Shown one piece after another: positions 50,201 to 58,820 of a stretch of DNA of 64,000 nt. The stretch spans positions 106,370,094 to 106,434,093 of the forward strand of contig CM028377.1 in the NCBI GenBank assembly GCA_013146195.2, in the 5' to 3' direction. Numbering within the stretch: the stretch's first letter is position 1; each line of letters opens with the position of its first letter. The notes beneath the pieces were generated by a model. That model was not told the origin of the DNA. It saw only the letters and a list, made by a program, of their open reading frames with translations, and did no database searches. A program made the translations under genes and the position numbers. The stretch comes from Codonopsis lanceolata. Its lineage: Eukaryota; Streptophyta; Magnoliopsida; Asterales; Campanulaceae.

Positions 50201-51541
50201 TTCAATAATTTCCTTGTGGAATGTGGATGCAATTTGACCTAAAATTTTGTACAAAGATCTGCCTAATCTATCTAATTTTTTATTGTTAAATTTTTAAAAC
50301 TTGTAAAACAGTTGCCAGATCTATTTGTTTGCTAGATTAGAACATGATCCATTATGATATCCATCAATAGTTACTGCCTTTGTTGAGTAGTTACACTCGT
50401 ATGCTTTGATTATCGGCAATATTTGCTTCTTCTGGGTATAGCTGAGTGATACTGCCACTCTGTCCCTCCGATTGCATGCTTTTTCTCACGAACTACTTTT
50501 TTACATTTCTTTTCCTCATCCCTTGTCTTATTTACTGCAATAAGTCAGGCTTGAACTCCAAGTTGTACTCCATCATTGGAAAATTTTATGTTTTAAATGC
50601 AACTTGTGGTTGTAATAAGTCTAATTATCACCTTGATATTGCAGCCACGAATTGAAGCTGCTATGGTAAACGCCAGAATCCGGAAAACAGTCCGAGCAAC
50701 CAAAGCTAAGGTGGGCTACATTGGCCCTCCCGCTGATCTCAACTACGATCATCAGCATCTTGGCACAGGTCCTGAAACCCTAGTTGAAATTGCAGAAGGT
50801 CGTCATCCCTTTACCTCAGCACTCTTGAATGCCAAAAACCCTGCTATTATTGTTGGTGCCGGAATCTTTGAACGGGAAGACAAAGATGCAATTTTCTCAG
50901 TTGTTGAATCAATTGCCACGAAAGGAAATATTGTTAGGCCTGACTGGAACGGGCTCAATGTATTGCTCTTGAATGCTGCCCAAGCCGCTGCACTGGACCT
51001 TGGACTTGTTCCGGAATCTGACAACAGCATTGAATCGGCAAAATTTTTGTATTTGATGGGTGCTGATGATGTGGACCTGGAGAAACTACCAAAGGATGCA
51101 TTTGTGGTCTATCAGGGGCACCATGGTGACAAGGGTGTGTATCGTGCTAATGTAATTCTCCCAGCTGCAGCATTCAGTGAGAAGGAAGGAACATACGAAA
51201 ATACAGAAGGGTGTGTTCAACAAACTGTCCCGGCGGTCCCCACGGTTGGTGATGCTAGGGAGGATTGGAAGATCATTAGAGCTTTATCCGAGGTTTCTGG
51301 GGTTAGGCTCCCATATGACAACGTTAGTGCTGTCCGAAACCGGATAAGGATTGTTGCACCAAATCTCGTGCATGTGGATGAGAGAGAGCCATCTACATTT
51401 TCTGCTTCAGTGAAGCCAGAGTGTTCTCAGAAGGTAAGTACAGCACCGTTTGGAACTGCAGTAGAGAACTTTTACATGACTGATGCAATCACCAGGGCAT
51501 CAAAGATAATGGCACAATGCAGCGCTCTGTTAAAGAAGTGA
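38273..51541 (+). CDS. NDUFS1: NADH:ubiquinone oxidoreductase 75-kDa subunit, mitochondrial (5 exons)
   Basis: This is the largest Fe-S subunit of the peripheral arm of respiratory complex I; it passes electrons along clusters N1b, N4 and N5 in the mitochondrial matrix. Exons: 38273-38690, 41792-42038, 43926-44220, 45702-46076, 50645-51541. All introns are GT-AG, and the joined frame is 2232 nt, 743 residues, about five fewer than the Arabidopsis protein. Residues 1-30 are Arg/Ser/Leu-rich with no acidic residue, a typical mitochondrial presequence. Ligands are intact: N1b Cys105, 116, 119, 133; N5 His165, Cys169, 172, 178; N4 Cys217, 220, 223, 267 ('CIQCTRC', then 'ICPVGAL'). The molybdopterin-oxidoreductase-like C-terminal half is in exons 3-5 and ends 'KIMAQCSALLKK'. 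The segment 'CEGNRKKTNADL' in exon 4 departs from the form I recall. Introns are loaded with transposons, but the coding part looks functional. Confidence 0.95.
38691..39392. other. NDUFS1 intron 1, first part
   Basis: This is AT-rich intron sequence with a short C-run and 'acacac' patch near 39055-39085. I see no gene or element. Confidence 0.4.
39401..40482. mobile_element. Non-autonomous hAT-type element with 8-bp duplication
   Basis: CTTTAGGG flanks the element on both sides (39393-39400 and 40483-40490). The ends are inverted copies starting CATAGTTGAAAAA, followed on both sides by GGCG/GCGC-rich words. The interior has several small repeats: 'gacgaagacgaagtctga'-type units (39655-39800), a doubled 'attgtgatgttactgttta' unit (39935-40035) and 'cttaaaaaaattattatct' three times (40070-40230). 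It carries no transposase. It sits in NDUFS1 intron 1. Confidence 0.88.
40491..41640. other. NDUFS1 intron 1, middle part
   Basis: A stretch near 40600-40680 ('cacatagttcgaccctct', 'gggataaagaccgag') resembles the 3' part of common plant SINEs and a phrase at 61680-61720 ('gggacaaagaccgagg'). The likeness is short, so no element is called. Otherwise I see nothing. Confidence 0.35.
41655..41768 (+). mobile_element. tRNA-type SINE candidate, copy 1
   Basis: It has a box A-like word TGGCAAGGGCAC (41665-41676), an interrupted box B-like region ('ggtttcaaactttcaatccc', 41701-41720) and a tail 'cacttacctatcaaaaat'. It shares this layout with the copies at 42667-42768 and 47511-47577. It ends about 24 bp before the acceptor of NDUFS1 exon 2. 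No target-site duplication was found. Confidence 0.6.
42039..42666. other. NDUFS1 intron 2, first part
   Basis: This is AT-rich intron sequence with no recognisable feature. Confidence 0.4.
42667..42768 (+). mobile_element. tRNA-type SINE candidate, copy 2
   Basis: It has box A-like TGGCAAGGGCAC at 42673-42684 and box B-like GGTTCCAATCTCC at 42709-42721, 36 bp apart start to start, close to tRNA spacing. The tail 'acttacctatcaaaataaat' resembles the LINE 3' ends in this window. Copies 1 and 3 share the same order. Confidence 0.65.
42953..43235 (-). mobile_element. Short LINE 3' end with 17-bp target-site duplication
   Basis: TCCCACAGTATTCAACA occurs at 42936-42952 and 43236-43252. The insert between is a 283-bp 3' end of the LINE family on the - strand, with its poly-A as a T-run at 42953-42961. 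Its stem (42989-43007) has GTGTCA paired with TGACAC, both arms changed relative to the GCGTCA/TGACGC of other copies. It lies in NDUFS1 intron 2. Confidence 0.92.
43253..43925. other. NDUFS1 intron 2, last part
   Basis: I see no feature; exon 3 begins at 43926 after 'ttatgttgaacag'. Confidence 0.4.
44385..44885. repeat. Three tandem copies of a 166-167 bp unit
   Basis: The marker phrase 'aacctagattcagccttgca' recurs at 44446, 44612 and 44779. The units share 'gttgcaagtgcaatgcac', 'ctaggtatttgaaaagg' and 'gggttttgctagcaagt'. Copies 2 and 3 are more alike than either is to copy 1. It lies in NDUFS1 intron 3. Confidence 0.88.
44886..45701. other. NDUFS1 intron 3, last part
   Basis: This is ordinary AT-rich intron with a T-run near 45150; no gene or element recognised. 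Confidence 0.4.
46530..47004. mobile_element. Stowaway-type MITE interrupted by a second MITE
   Basis: It is bounded by TA (46528-46529, 47005-47006), with a left end CTCCCTCCATTCCCTGTGAA and a right end whose reverse complement is CTCCCTTAGTTCCATGTATA. Without the nested 201-bp insert and its 9-bp duplication it would be 265 bp, a usual Stowaway size. Confidence 0.82.
46725..46925. mobile_element. Nested Mutator-type MITE with 9-bp duplication
   Basis: TTGTAGGAA flanks both sides (46716-46724, 46926-46934). The ends are inverted: GAGTAATGCTAGGGTCACTC against GAGTAACGCTAGAGTCATTC (reverse complement of the right end), and pairing continues into 'ttaaat' and 'ttgtgcacca'. A 9-bp duplication fits the Mutator superfamily. 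It is younger than the Stowaway around it. Confidence 0.88.
47007..47505. other. NDUFS1 intron 4, between elements
   Basis: This is AT-rich intron with a T-run (47029-47045) ending in 'ggataagtaagc', like a LINE tail on the - strand but too short to call. Nothing else seen. Confidence 0.35.
47511..47577 (+). mobile_element. tRNA-type SINE candidate, copy 3 (5'-truncated)
   Basis: Only the part from box B (GGTTCCAATCCCC, 47513-47525; ten of eleven matches to GGTTCGANTCC) to the tail 'cacttacctatcaaaaaat' is left. A LINE begins directly after the tail. Confidence 0.6.
47580..48931 (+). mobile_element. L1-type LINE 3' fragment inserted beside a SINE tail
   Basis: The LINE coding starts at 'GGRLVLVKNTLSNLPTYF' and continues in shifting frames through 'MLGRWLWRYLTEREALWRRL', 'FWEDRWCGERNLNFLRC', 'RRNFHDWEVDSLLRFLELLQ' and the zinc finger ('CFMCKASEESVNHLLLHCRV'). 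The 3' stem is at 48871-48889 and the tail is A-rich to about 48931. 'aaggggtc' stands on both sides (47576-47583 and 48933-48940), next to A-rich runs, perhaps a target-site duplication of about 15 bp. It lies in NDUFS1 intron 4 in gene orientation. Confidence 0.87.
49106..49798. mobile_element. Stowaway MITE split by a LINE fragment
   Basis: The left end CTCTTTCCGTTCGAGGCAAA (after TA 49104-49105) and the right end (reverse complement CTCCCTCCGTTCCACCTAAA, before TA 49799-49800) are a Stowaway pair. The 49152-49605 interior is a LINE piece, so the MITE was there first. Confidence 0.72.
49152..49605 (-). mobile_element. LINE 3' fragment nested in Stowaway
   Basis: On the - strand, 49596-49297 reads the zinc-finger end 'MCKRNGESINHLLPHCPEAS' and 'LLLSWSLYERKRKRWMW'. 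The 3' signature ('ccaaaacaggtggtg' on +, 49189-49203) is present, but its stem is broken. No clear target-site duplication. Confidence 0.8.
49801..50644. other. NDUFS1 intron 4, last part
   Basis: I see no element or gene before the acceptor of exon 5 ('ccttgatattgcag'). Confidence 0.4.
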
Positions 51542-52227
51542 GCAGGGGATTGTGTCAAAGTTCTAATAAAATCGTGGACTCACTCTAGTGATACATCATC
51601 ATTTCTACTTGCGTAGACGTTTTGAAATTCTTTTGTTTGGGACAAGAGGGGAAAGAAAAGAAGAAAAAATTGATTGTATAAACTGCAGAGCCATAGTGGA
51701 GTTATGCTCATAAATGGCTACGAATCACTGATGCATGGTTTGTAATTTTTGTAATTTTACGAGTACCCTAGCTGTTGCAACTTCAAACAGTTGCAGTGAT
51801 GTTTTTTCATGACAGCATGTGAAAACGCTCTTTGAAGAAGGAAGAAAATTCTTTCCCTATTTCCTTAGAAGCACAAGCTCTGTGTATGTTCTGTTGGAAA
51901 GCTATTACTTACAGGCTGTTGCTAGTGTATAGAATTTTGTTGTCATAGTAGCAAGTCTGAATTCGCAAATATAGCTGATGTTTGCTTGTGTCTGTCTGTG
52001 TGCGTGTGTGTGGGTGTGTTTTCGATGTTTGGCGAATTCGGGGCATCCTTCGATAAAGCCTTAGTGAACTGTTGGAAGACACTCCTTCAGCTTCCCTTGA
52101 TCTTCTGAAGGACATAACACTCTTATTTACTTCTTACGAGTTAGGTTTTGGTTTTTCAGTTCTTGGAGTTACGATTTTCCTTTCCTATCCCATCGAGCAA
52201 TATGAAATACTCATAGAGACAAGAGAG
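51542..52227 (+). other. NDUFS1 3' untranslated region and beyond
   Basis: The stop TGA ends at 51541. An AATAAA lies at 51565-51570, unusually close to the stop, so the main poly-A site may be further on. A short (GT)n patch is near 51985-52018. Confidence 0.45.
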
Positions 52228-52229
52228 TA

Positions 52230-52470
52230 CTCCCCCTTGTTCTCAAGTATGTAGAGTCCCGTTTGAAAGTCTTAACTTTTTAATAAAATGATACTTTTTC
52301 GTTTTGGGCAAAAAGTCTCCGTTTGAATGTTAATTTTTTTTAAGAAAACGACACTTTTAGTAGGTCATTAATAATAAAATGAAACTTTTAAGCCTTAATT
52401 TTTGAAAGTGGATTCTTTAAGTAAAATATCTTAAAATAGAATAGTGCACTTTTTATCCGGAACGAAGGAG
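52230..52470. mobile_element. Stowaway MITE
   Basis: This 241-bp element is bounded by TA (52228-52229, 52471-52472). The left end is CTCCCCCTTGTTCTCAAGTA, and the reverse complement of the right end is CTCCTTCGTTCCGGATAAAA. The inner words 'gtccgtttgaa' and 'ttctttaagtaaaatatct' are shared with 56546-56785. Confidence 0.82.
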
Positions 52471-52472
52471 TA

Positions 52473-53870
52473 TTTTAATATTTTAGTTTATAAAAATGAA
52501 CTCTTTAAAAATAATATATTATGCAAGTATTTTACAAAATATCCTCATTTAACTTCTAAAGATTGGTTTTTTGATATTTTTTTCCATCATAATATTGGGT
52601 ACATGTACTTTATTCGAGGATATTTATATAGGAACAGAGGGATTATTAAGAACAAGAATGTTATTTTTACAATGATTATTACAATTAAGCCTTGACGAGG
52701 GTCAAATGTGTTTTAGTGAAAGATAATTTTGTCTTTTAGTGAAGCTTAGTTGTAAGAATAATTATAGAAATAATTATAAACCTAACATTGATATATTAAG
52801 AATAAACAAGTTTTATGAATCCATTTTGGTTTTGTTCTTTTTGCAAGATTTAAGGTTTTTAGTTTTGGACTTTTTCTTTCTTTGACTTTATTCGCATTCT
52901 CTCTCTCTCTTAGAGCATCCTCATTGCTCAGTTCTTATACATCTTCTTAATAGAAGGATGACATTTAGTAATGGTGGAGTATCTTCTTAGCAATCCACCT
53001 AGGAAAGAGAAGAAAACAACTTCCTAAATAGAGAGAAAAAAATGAATCTTCCTAAAAGCATGTGTGTGACCGGTTTGGGAGAGGGGGGACAAAATGAAAT
53101 ATTTTTTTAGTGAGACCGAGCTAATAAGATGTGTTAAGAAGATTAGGAATGCGAAAAATATATTCTTAATTAGGTAAGAAGAGAAAAGTGTGTAGGTGCA
53201 GTGAGACCCGACTAAGAAGATGAAATAGGAAGAGTTCCATTATTTCTTTGATTGTTACAAAATGAAAATTCAAAAACCAAAAATCTAACTCTAAATGAAA
53301 CTTTGTGAGCTATCTGGACAGACTGGACTTCGTGATCGGTATGTTAGTTTGTTAAACAAAACTACTCTTCAACTGAATCAAGAAATGTTTATTGTGTTCT
53401 CTCTCTCTCTCTCTCTCTCTAGCTTGTCACTAAACTAACCAATGAAATGCTTCCTCTGTTCTGAGAAGATCGTCTTACATTTCCATTAATTGGTCTAAAA
53501 ACAAAGGGATTTGTTTGTATATATTTTGAGCTTTTATTGTCTTTGAACAAGTATATTTGTTCAGTTCATAAGTATGATTATTTATTTATTACATTTACGC
53601 CAGGAATCGACAATGGGGAGGAGGAGGAGACTCTTTATGTAACTCAACAGTAGTATCAACATATTAAGTCTGAGGTGCTCGATCAAGAAAACAAAATACT
53701 TCACGAAATTCTATTTATAAAAACAATCCATTACAACATATACGATAGAGACTACGATCGACCAACAGGTGGACGAGCCCCTTCAACACAGAAAAAAAAT
53801 ATCAGGGAATCATGTCAAGTTCCATTACAAGTATCAAACTTTCATTCTCCTACCGATAGCATCCAAGGCA
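52473..53870. other. Intergenic, no gene recognised
   Basis: This is AT-rich, with a (CT)n tract at 53398-53420. Its right end (about 53675-53870) probably includes the 3' UTR of the - strand proline-rich gene. No RNA gene or element could be named. Confidence 0.4.
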
Positions 53871-53874
53871 AGAT

Positions 53875-54249
53875 TTAATTAGAAGGAGGTGGGGAGAAGA
53901 AAGGAATGGAAGGGATGGTTGTCGGAATAGTTGGAATCGAAGGAATAGTGGTCGGGATGGTGGGAAGCGAAGTGGATGGCAAAGGAGGCAGTGTCATTTT
54001 CGGGAGTGTAGTAGGTATGGTTGGCAAAGGGGTTGCAGTTGGCAAGGGTGGCAATGTGGCTGTAGGGAGGGTTGGCATTGCAGGCAACGGGGGTAACGTA
54101 ACTTTAGGAAGGGACGGAATTGTGGGTAGTGTTGCTGGGGGTAAAGTAGCCGTTTGAAAGAGATGACGAGCTGCCATGCTCTCGTGGATGCACGAGAACG
54201 ATAACACGATGGTCAGAGAGAGTACAAAACATTGGTTAAAAGCAGCCAT
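53875..54249 (-). CDS. Secreted proline-rich repeat protein (PELPK-like)
   Basis: This is a single-exon gene of 124 residues. Residues 1-26 form a signal peptide ('FVLSLTIVLSFSCIHESMA'), so the product is exported, probably to the cell wall. The rest is low-complexity, built on the pentad-like units L-P-x-x-T and 'TLPPLP', 'TIPTIP', 'SLPKV', with no Cys after the signal and few charges. This resembles the small PELPK/periaxin-like wall proteins that start with 'ARHL' after the cleavage site, here 'AARHLFQT'. The start codon is the first ATG of the frame, about 66 bp from a TATA box. No intron and no neighbour in an obvious pathway. The function in wall structure is inferred from family and composition only. 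The unspliced frame of 83 residues on the other strand is a shadow of the repeats. Confidence 0.8.
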   Translation of the reverse strand: MAAFNQCFVLSLTIVLSFSCIHESMAARHLFQTATLPPATLPTIPSLPKVTLPPLPAMPTLPTATLPPLPTATPLPTIPTTLPKMTLPPLPSTSLPTIPTTIPSIPTIPTTIPSIPFFSPPPSN

Positions 54250-54314
54250 TGGTGTATAGGAACAGAAGAGTTTATAGAAGTATATTGAGATGAAAGGTAG
54301 CTGTGTCTAAAGAA

Positions 54315-54324
54315 CTATTTATAG
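54315..54324 (-). promoter_or_regulatory. TATA box of the proline-rich gene
   Basis: On the - strand it reads CTATAAATAG, a near-consensus plant TATA box, 66 bp before the ATG, giving a leader of about 30-40 nt. Confidence 0.75.
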
Positions 54325-54646
54325 TTTTTCTTCTCTTCAGAAAAAATAAGTTAGTTGAGCTTCTTAACTGAACTTCTAGGTAAACTAATTAGAGATTCTA
54401 ACTTCTAAGGTTGGTTTGACAAAAAAGGTTAATTTTGATATGAATAAGGGGGAGGGAATTAGAGTTGAGGATGACTATCATAGCAAAATGAGTTAGTTGA
54501 GCTTCTTAACTAAATTAATGAGCATTTTCCCCCTCAAGTAAGAACTTCTCCTCTGGCCTCTACTCTTATCTAAAAAAGTCCTTGTTTGACCTTCCATTCC
54601 TTTGAATAATGATATTTGCATGCAAGAGGAATAACATGTACACAGT
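54325..54646. other. Upstream of the proline-rich gene
   Basis: The phrase 'agttagttgagcttcttaac' occurs at both 54350 and 54491, a short direct repeat of unknown role. No other feature. Confidence 0.45.
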
Positions 54647-54647
54647 A

Positions 54648-54904
54648 CACCCTCCGTTCTAAATTATCGTTCTTTTTTCTTTTTTCGTTCGTCTTAAAAT
54701 AATTGTTCAGTTTGAAATTTACCTTTTTAAAACATCACATTTACCACTTTACCCTTACTTTTTCACCTTACTTTAATTATTGATCACATACACATGTACT
54801 TTAAAGGAAACTACACATTAAACCAATATACATAATCAAATTAATTGTTTTTTCTTAATTTGTGCGCCGGATCAACTAGGACGATAATTTAGGGACGGAG
54901 GGAG
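54648..54904. mobile_element. Stowaway MITE
   Basis: This 257-bp element is bounded by TA (54646-54647, 54905-54906). The reverse complement of the right end is CTCCCTCCGTCCCTAAATTA, and the left end is CACCCTCCGTTCTAAATTAT. It is the same subfamily as 58331-58588, sharing 'gtgcgccgg' and 'aggacgat' near the right end. Confidence 0.9.
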
Positions 54905-54906
54905 TA

Positions 54907-55710
54907 CTATGAAATAATCACTCATTTATTAAGGAGTTCTGAGTGAATTAGATTCAGCTATCCACACACATGTGGTTTCAGGTTCAAGTATCTTCTAATC
55001 TGTTATTGTTGCAATCAACTAAAGTAGGCAAATTAATAAATTCATTTATCTAATTAAACTGCACTTGAAATATTGACTTTGCCCCCGATTTTGCAAAAAA
55101 TGAATCACAATCTACTATTTTACCACATAAATTGTTTCTTCTTTCTTAAAAAAATAGTTTCATGTTCTATTTAGTTGGTCAAAGAAAAGTCTCTAATAAA
55201 TTTTCATTCAACAAGATGATATTTTTGATAAGTGTTGTATTGTTGATGCTATAGCTTTAGTGCACTTTAGAAGGAACATATGCAATAAAGAAAAGATAGG
55301 GTGATATGATCTTGTTTTGAATCAAATCGAATAACAATTTTTTTAAATGTAGCTGACCCCTAGTGATTAAGGCTAAAACCGAGTAAAATGTGACTCAATA
55401 ATAATAGGGATACAAAATTTTCGTACAACTTTCTCATACAAAAAGATGACGATTGCATGTAATTTGTTAGACATCCGGGTCTGTTCTTTGAGCAATGTTC
55501 TAAGACTTTTATTTTTCACTTAATTTCCCTATTAGTTTTTCAATTTATTTATCAATCTTTTTCTTCCATCATTACAAAAACGAAAATTTAAAATTCGAAG
55601 CTAACCTCAACCCTTATGCCAAACCCAACCCACATGACTTAAGTGTGTTATGTCACTTTCCTTCAACATTGGTTCAAAAAGGCAATTGGTGAATAGGAGC
55701 AGCAAAACTC

Positions 55711-55759
<49 letters not shown>

Positions 55760-56544
55760 TCTTTTTTTCTTCTTCCTCTTCATCCGGCTACTTCTTTCCT
55801 TTCTCTTTGTCATACTCTCTTTCTCTTTCTTCTTTAGTTTCGTTTATATCTATTTTTCTCCATTGACGACTTCTTTTTATTTTCTTCATATATTAAATCG
55901 AGGCTATCAACGAGATCTACTAAACACATTGAGTTTGCTATGTGGCGTTTTCGTTTTAAAGTTAAAAAACGATGTTTAAATATTGTTTTGAGTTTCGAAA
56001 GTTTTTCGATGCCCAATTTTTACACAGATTTGTGGGCAATATTCAATTTATTCATTATGACACCAATTTTGTCCATCTCAATACCCACCTTTATTGATAT
56101 TTGGTGACAACATTTAATTTATTTATTCCGACGTCAATTTTATCCATTACGATGTCCAACTATATTGATATTTGGTGGCAGTGTTTAATATATTCATTTC
56201 GATTCCCAATTTTAAAATTTTGTTTTTATTTTCAATTGAGATGTACAAGAATACCCCTCATAAAATCCTTGGGTTAGTCTATATTAACAGTTCCGTTAAA
56301 AAAGTTGATGACCATTAATGGCAGGGATCATATTGCACCCAATTAGAGAGTACATTAGTCACATTTGAGATATTGTAAGTTTGTTGATCAAATCGGTAAA
56401 TTGAGAATAATACGATGATCAAAAAGATAATTTTCCCTAAAAAATTTTAGTGTAGTGGGTATGTTGGCAAAATTATTATTTTTTTTGCACGCAGACGTCA
56501 AATTGGCGCACACAAAATCCATACACCAATGAGAACTAAACACT
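54907..56544. other. Intergenic, no gene recognised
   Basis: A (CT)n then (CA)n tract lies at 55716-55760. At 56035-56215 the phrase 'tttattgatatttggtg' or 'tatattgatatttggtg' with 'caatttt...ccat' recurs about three times at a spacing near 60-65 bp, a worn tandem repeat. No convincing coding sequence. Confidence 0.4.
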
Positions 56545-56545
56545 A

Positions 56546-56785
56546 CTCTCTTCGTTCCACCCAAAGAGTCAATGTTTGAAAAATGTAATAATTAAGTGAT
56601 ATATAACTAACATTAGATTTGATCATAATTACAATAATGTTTGAGCATAATTAATGTGTTAATATCAAATATCGAAGGTAAAATTGAAATGTTATGGATA
56701 TTGTAGATATAATAATTGAAAGTTGATTCTTTAAGTAAAATATCTCAAAATAGTATAATGAACTTTTTACCTAGAACGGAAGGAG
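56546..56785. mobile_element. Stowaway MITE
   Basis: This 240-bp element lies between TA pairs (56544-56545, 56786-56787). The left end is CTCTCTTCGTTCCACCCAAA, and the right end, as reverse complement, is CTCCTTCCGTTCTAGGTAAA. It is close to 52230-52470. Confidence 0.85.
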
Positions 56786-56823
56786 TAATAAATTTCAGCC
56801 CTTACATCATGTAATAACAAATA

Positions 56824-57215
56824 TTCTCTCCGTTCTATACAAAGAGTCTTTTACATCATTTTGTGATATTTCAATTTAAGAGTCCACTTTCAAAAATTAT
56901 GCTTACAATTTTATAATATTTCATCTTTACTTTCCACTTTGGTTGTAAGCACATTACTTTTTTTTTTTTTTTTTTTAATGAATACCAAGTTTTTTTCTTT
57001 TTTTGTAAACCTTTTCCTTATAGGGATATAAGAAGATTGAATATGAAACCTTATATTTTGTAAAGCTTCAACTCTATCACTAGGCCACCCTTTAGGGCTG
57101 TAAGCACATTACTTGTGCTTAAGTATTTTTATAATTATAACTAACTTCAATGACATTAACAAATCTTTTTAATAATTATGACTTATTAAACAAGGATTCT
57201 TTAGGTAGAACGAAG
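56824..57215. mobile_element. Stowaway MITE interrupted by a SINE
   Basis: The left end TTCTCTCCGTTCTATACAAA and the right end (reverse complement CTTCGTTCTACCTAAAGAAT) are a Stowaway pair bounded by TA. Removing the 139-bp insert and one 16-bp duplication gives about 237 bp, the size of its relatives. Confidence 0.75.
56960..57098 (-). mobile_element. tRNA-type SINE with 16-bp target-site duplication
   Basis: TGTAAGCACATTACTT stands at 56944-56959 and 57099-57114. The insert ends in a T-run on the + strand, that is, a poly-A tail on the - strand. The - strand starts 'gccctaaagggtggcctagt', with a good box A-like word TGGCCTAGTGATAG, and a poorer box B. It shares 'agctttacaaaat' with the copy at 57976-58078. 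Confidence 0.85.
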
Positions 57216-57217
57216 TA

Positions 57218-57900
57218 AATAACATATAACATCCATGAGAAATAATATTGTTGAAATAAATAAAGGTTCTCATATGCAATAGATGACAAATTCTCTCTCT
57301 CTCTCCCTCTCACACACACACAGTCAAATGGTCAACAGTAGGGCCTACTGATCCTAGTTTCACCAAAATTGGTCTCATCATCAATAGCATTGCAAACCAT
57401 ACCCATATTGAGGTTTGCATCCAATAACGAAAAGGGTAGCGCTATTTTGACACCCAAAATATATATTTTACCCTTATCTGATTGTAAAATATATTAAAAC
57501 ATTGAGTATACCCCCTTATTTTCCTATTTTGAAGCCACCCCTGCTTTGAATACATGACACTCGACTCGGCACACCCTCCCCACCCCACCCCTGCCTTGAA
57601 TACATGACACTCGACACACCCTCCCCCTTACGCAAATCAAACAATACCCCTTTCTATGTCTCTTCTTCGATACCAATTCATCGGGGAAAAACAACTTGAG
57701 TAGGAGGTAGAGTTAGAGAAAAGAAGCAAACTCAAACCCATCTGCTCATCTTCATTTTTTTTGGTAAAATGGAAAACGTAGTATTTAGTATTTTGTATAA
57801 TGTAATTTGTATGTGAAGTGTTTAGAGTTGATTTAAGAATTATGATAAGAATTATATTCATTGTGAGTAGTTTTAAGGTTAAAACATCGAAAAAAACAAT
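57218..57900. other. Intergenic, no gene recognised
   Basis: (CT)n and (CA)n patches lie at 57293-57322. A 35-bp direct repeat ('cttgaatacatgacactcga' with 'cacaccctcccc') is present at about 57535-57630. No gene seen. Confidence 0.4.
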
Positions 57901-57975
57901 GTTTATTTTGTCAAATTTTTGGTCCCGGTCCATGGAACAATTGCCAATTGTTCGGCTAGGACCAATAGAACAATT

Positions 57976-58078
57976 AACGTTTTTTTTTGTAGACTTTTCT
58001 CTTAAGGGGGCATGAGAAATGATCGAACCTAAGATCTCACATTTTGTAAAGCTCCAAATTCTACCATCGGATCACCCC
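57976..58078 (-). mobile_element. Second copy of the tRNA-type SINE
   Basis: The - strand reads 'aaggggtgatccgatggtag', then 'gagctttacaaaatgtgag', then box B-like GGTTCGATC, then a poly-A (T-run at about 57979-57988 on +). The order and spacing match the copy at 56960-57098. A target-site duplication is not clear. Confidence 0.65.
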
Positions 58079-58079
58079 T

Positions 58080-58200
58080 TATCGATTCTAACGAAACATT
58101 TTGAATTTGTTCAATTGGTTCTAACAGTAACATCTTGCATTTGTTCCATTGATTCCGATCGAACATCTTGCATTTGTTCCATCGGTTGCCGAACAATAGC
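58080..58200. repeat. 33-bp repeat block, left part
   Basis: 'catcttgcatttgttccat' recurs at 58131 and 58164, 33 bp apart, and 'gaaacattttgaatttgttc' just before is a worn earlier unit. It resembles the array at 58640-58815 and is separated from it by a Stowaway. Confidence 0.65.
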
Positions 58201-58330
58201 ATTGATATTTTTTTTTCCCCTTTTTGATTCAAAACACCAACCATTGAAAAATTGAATTAATGTCACTTGCCAATTGGATAATTGGTAAATTAGTGGACAA
58301 CGTGTTTGATCCATGTTAACAAAAATAATA

Positions 58331-58588
58331 CTCCCTCCGTCCCTAAATTATCGTCCTCCTTTCTTTTTTCGTCCGTCCCAAAATAATTGTCCACTTTGAA
58401 ACTTACCTTTTTAGAACATCATTTTTACCACTTTACCCTTACTTTTTCACTCTACTTTAATTATGGGCCACATACACATGGGTTTTAAAGGAAACTGCAC
58501 ATTAAACCAATATAAATAATCAAGTCAATTGTTTTTTCTTAAACTGTGCGCCGGGTCAAGCAGGACGATTATTAAGGGACAGAGGGAG
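58331..58588. mobile_element. Stowaway MITE
   Basis: This 258-bp element is bounded by TA (58329-58330, 58589-58590). Ends are CTCCCTCCGTCCCTAAATTA and, from the right, CTCCCTCTGTCCCTTAATAA. It appears to split the two 33-bp repeat blocks. Confidence 0.93.
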
Positions 58589-58639
58589 TAACACATCAAA
58601 AACGAAGGTTGGTGGCACTTTTTCAAACTGTCTGACCAT

Positions 58640-58820
58640 GGAACACTACTCAAATGTTCGGTGAGATCTGATGGAACATTGCTCAAATGTTCGGCTAAAT
58701 CCGATGGAACATTACTCAAATGTTCGACTAGATCCGATGGAACATTGCTCAAAGTTTAGGCCAGATCCAACCGAACATTTGAGTAATGTTCAACTCGATC
58801 GAACATTTAAGCGTTGTTCC
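58640..58820. repeat. 33-bp minisatellite with inverted units
   Basis: Units begin at 58640, 58673, 58706 and 58739 (GGAACATTACTCAAATGTTC and variants). From about 58770 the units are inverted ('ccgaacatttgagtaatgtt'). As 33 is a multiple of 3, both strands stay open through the array and give 11-residue peptide repeats, but there is no sign that either is a gene. Confidence 0.88.

Noticed and set aside
53906..54157. Plus-strand frame rich in Gly and Val, opposite the proline-rich gene
   Set aside because: The antisense of a proline/threonine repeat naturally gives an open glycine/valine-rich frame; it has no signal, start context or family match.
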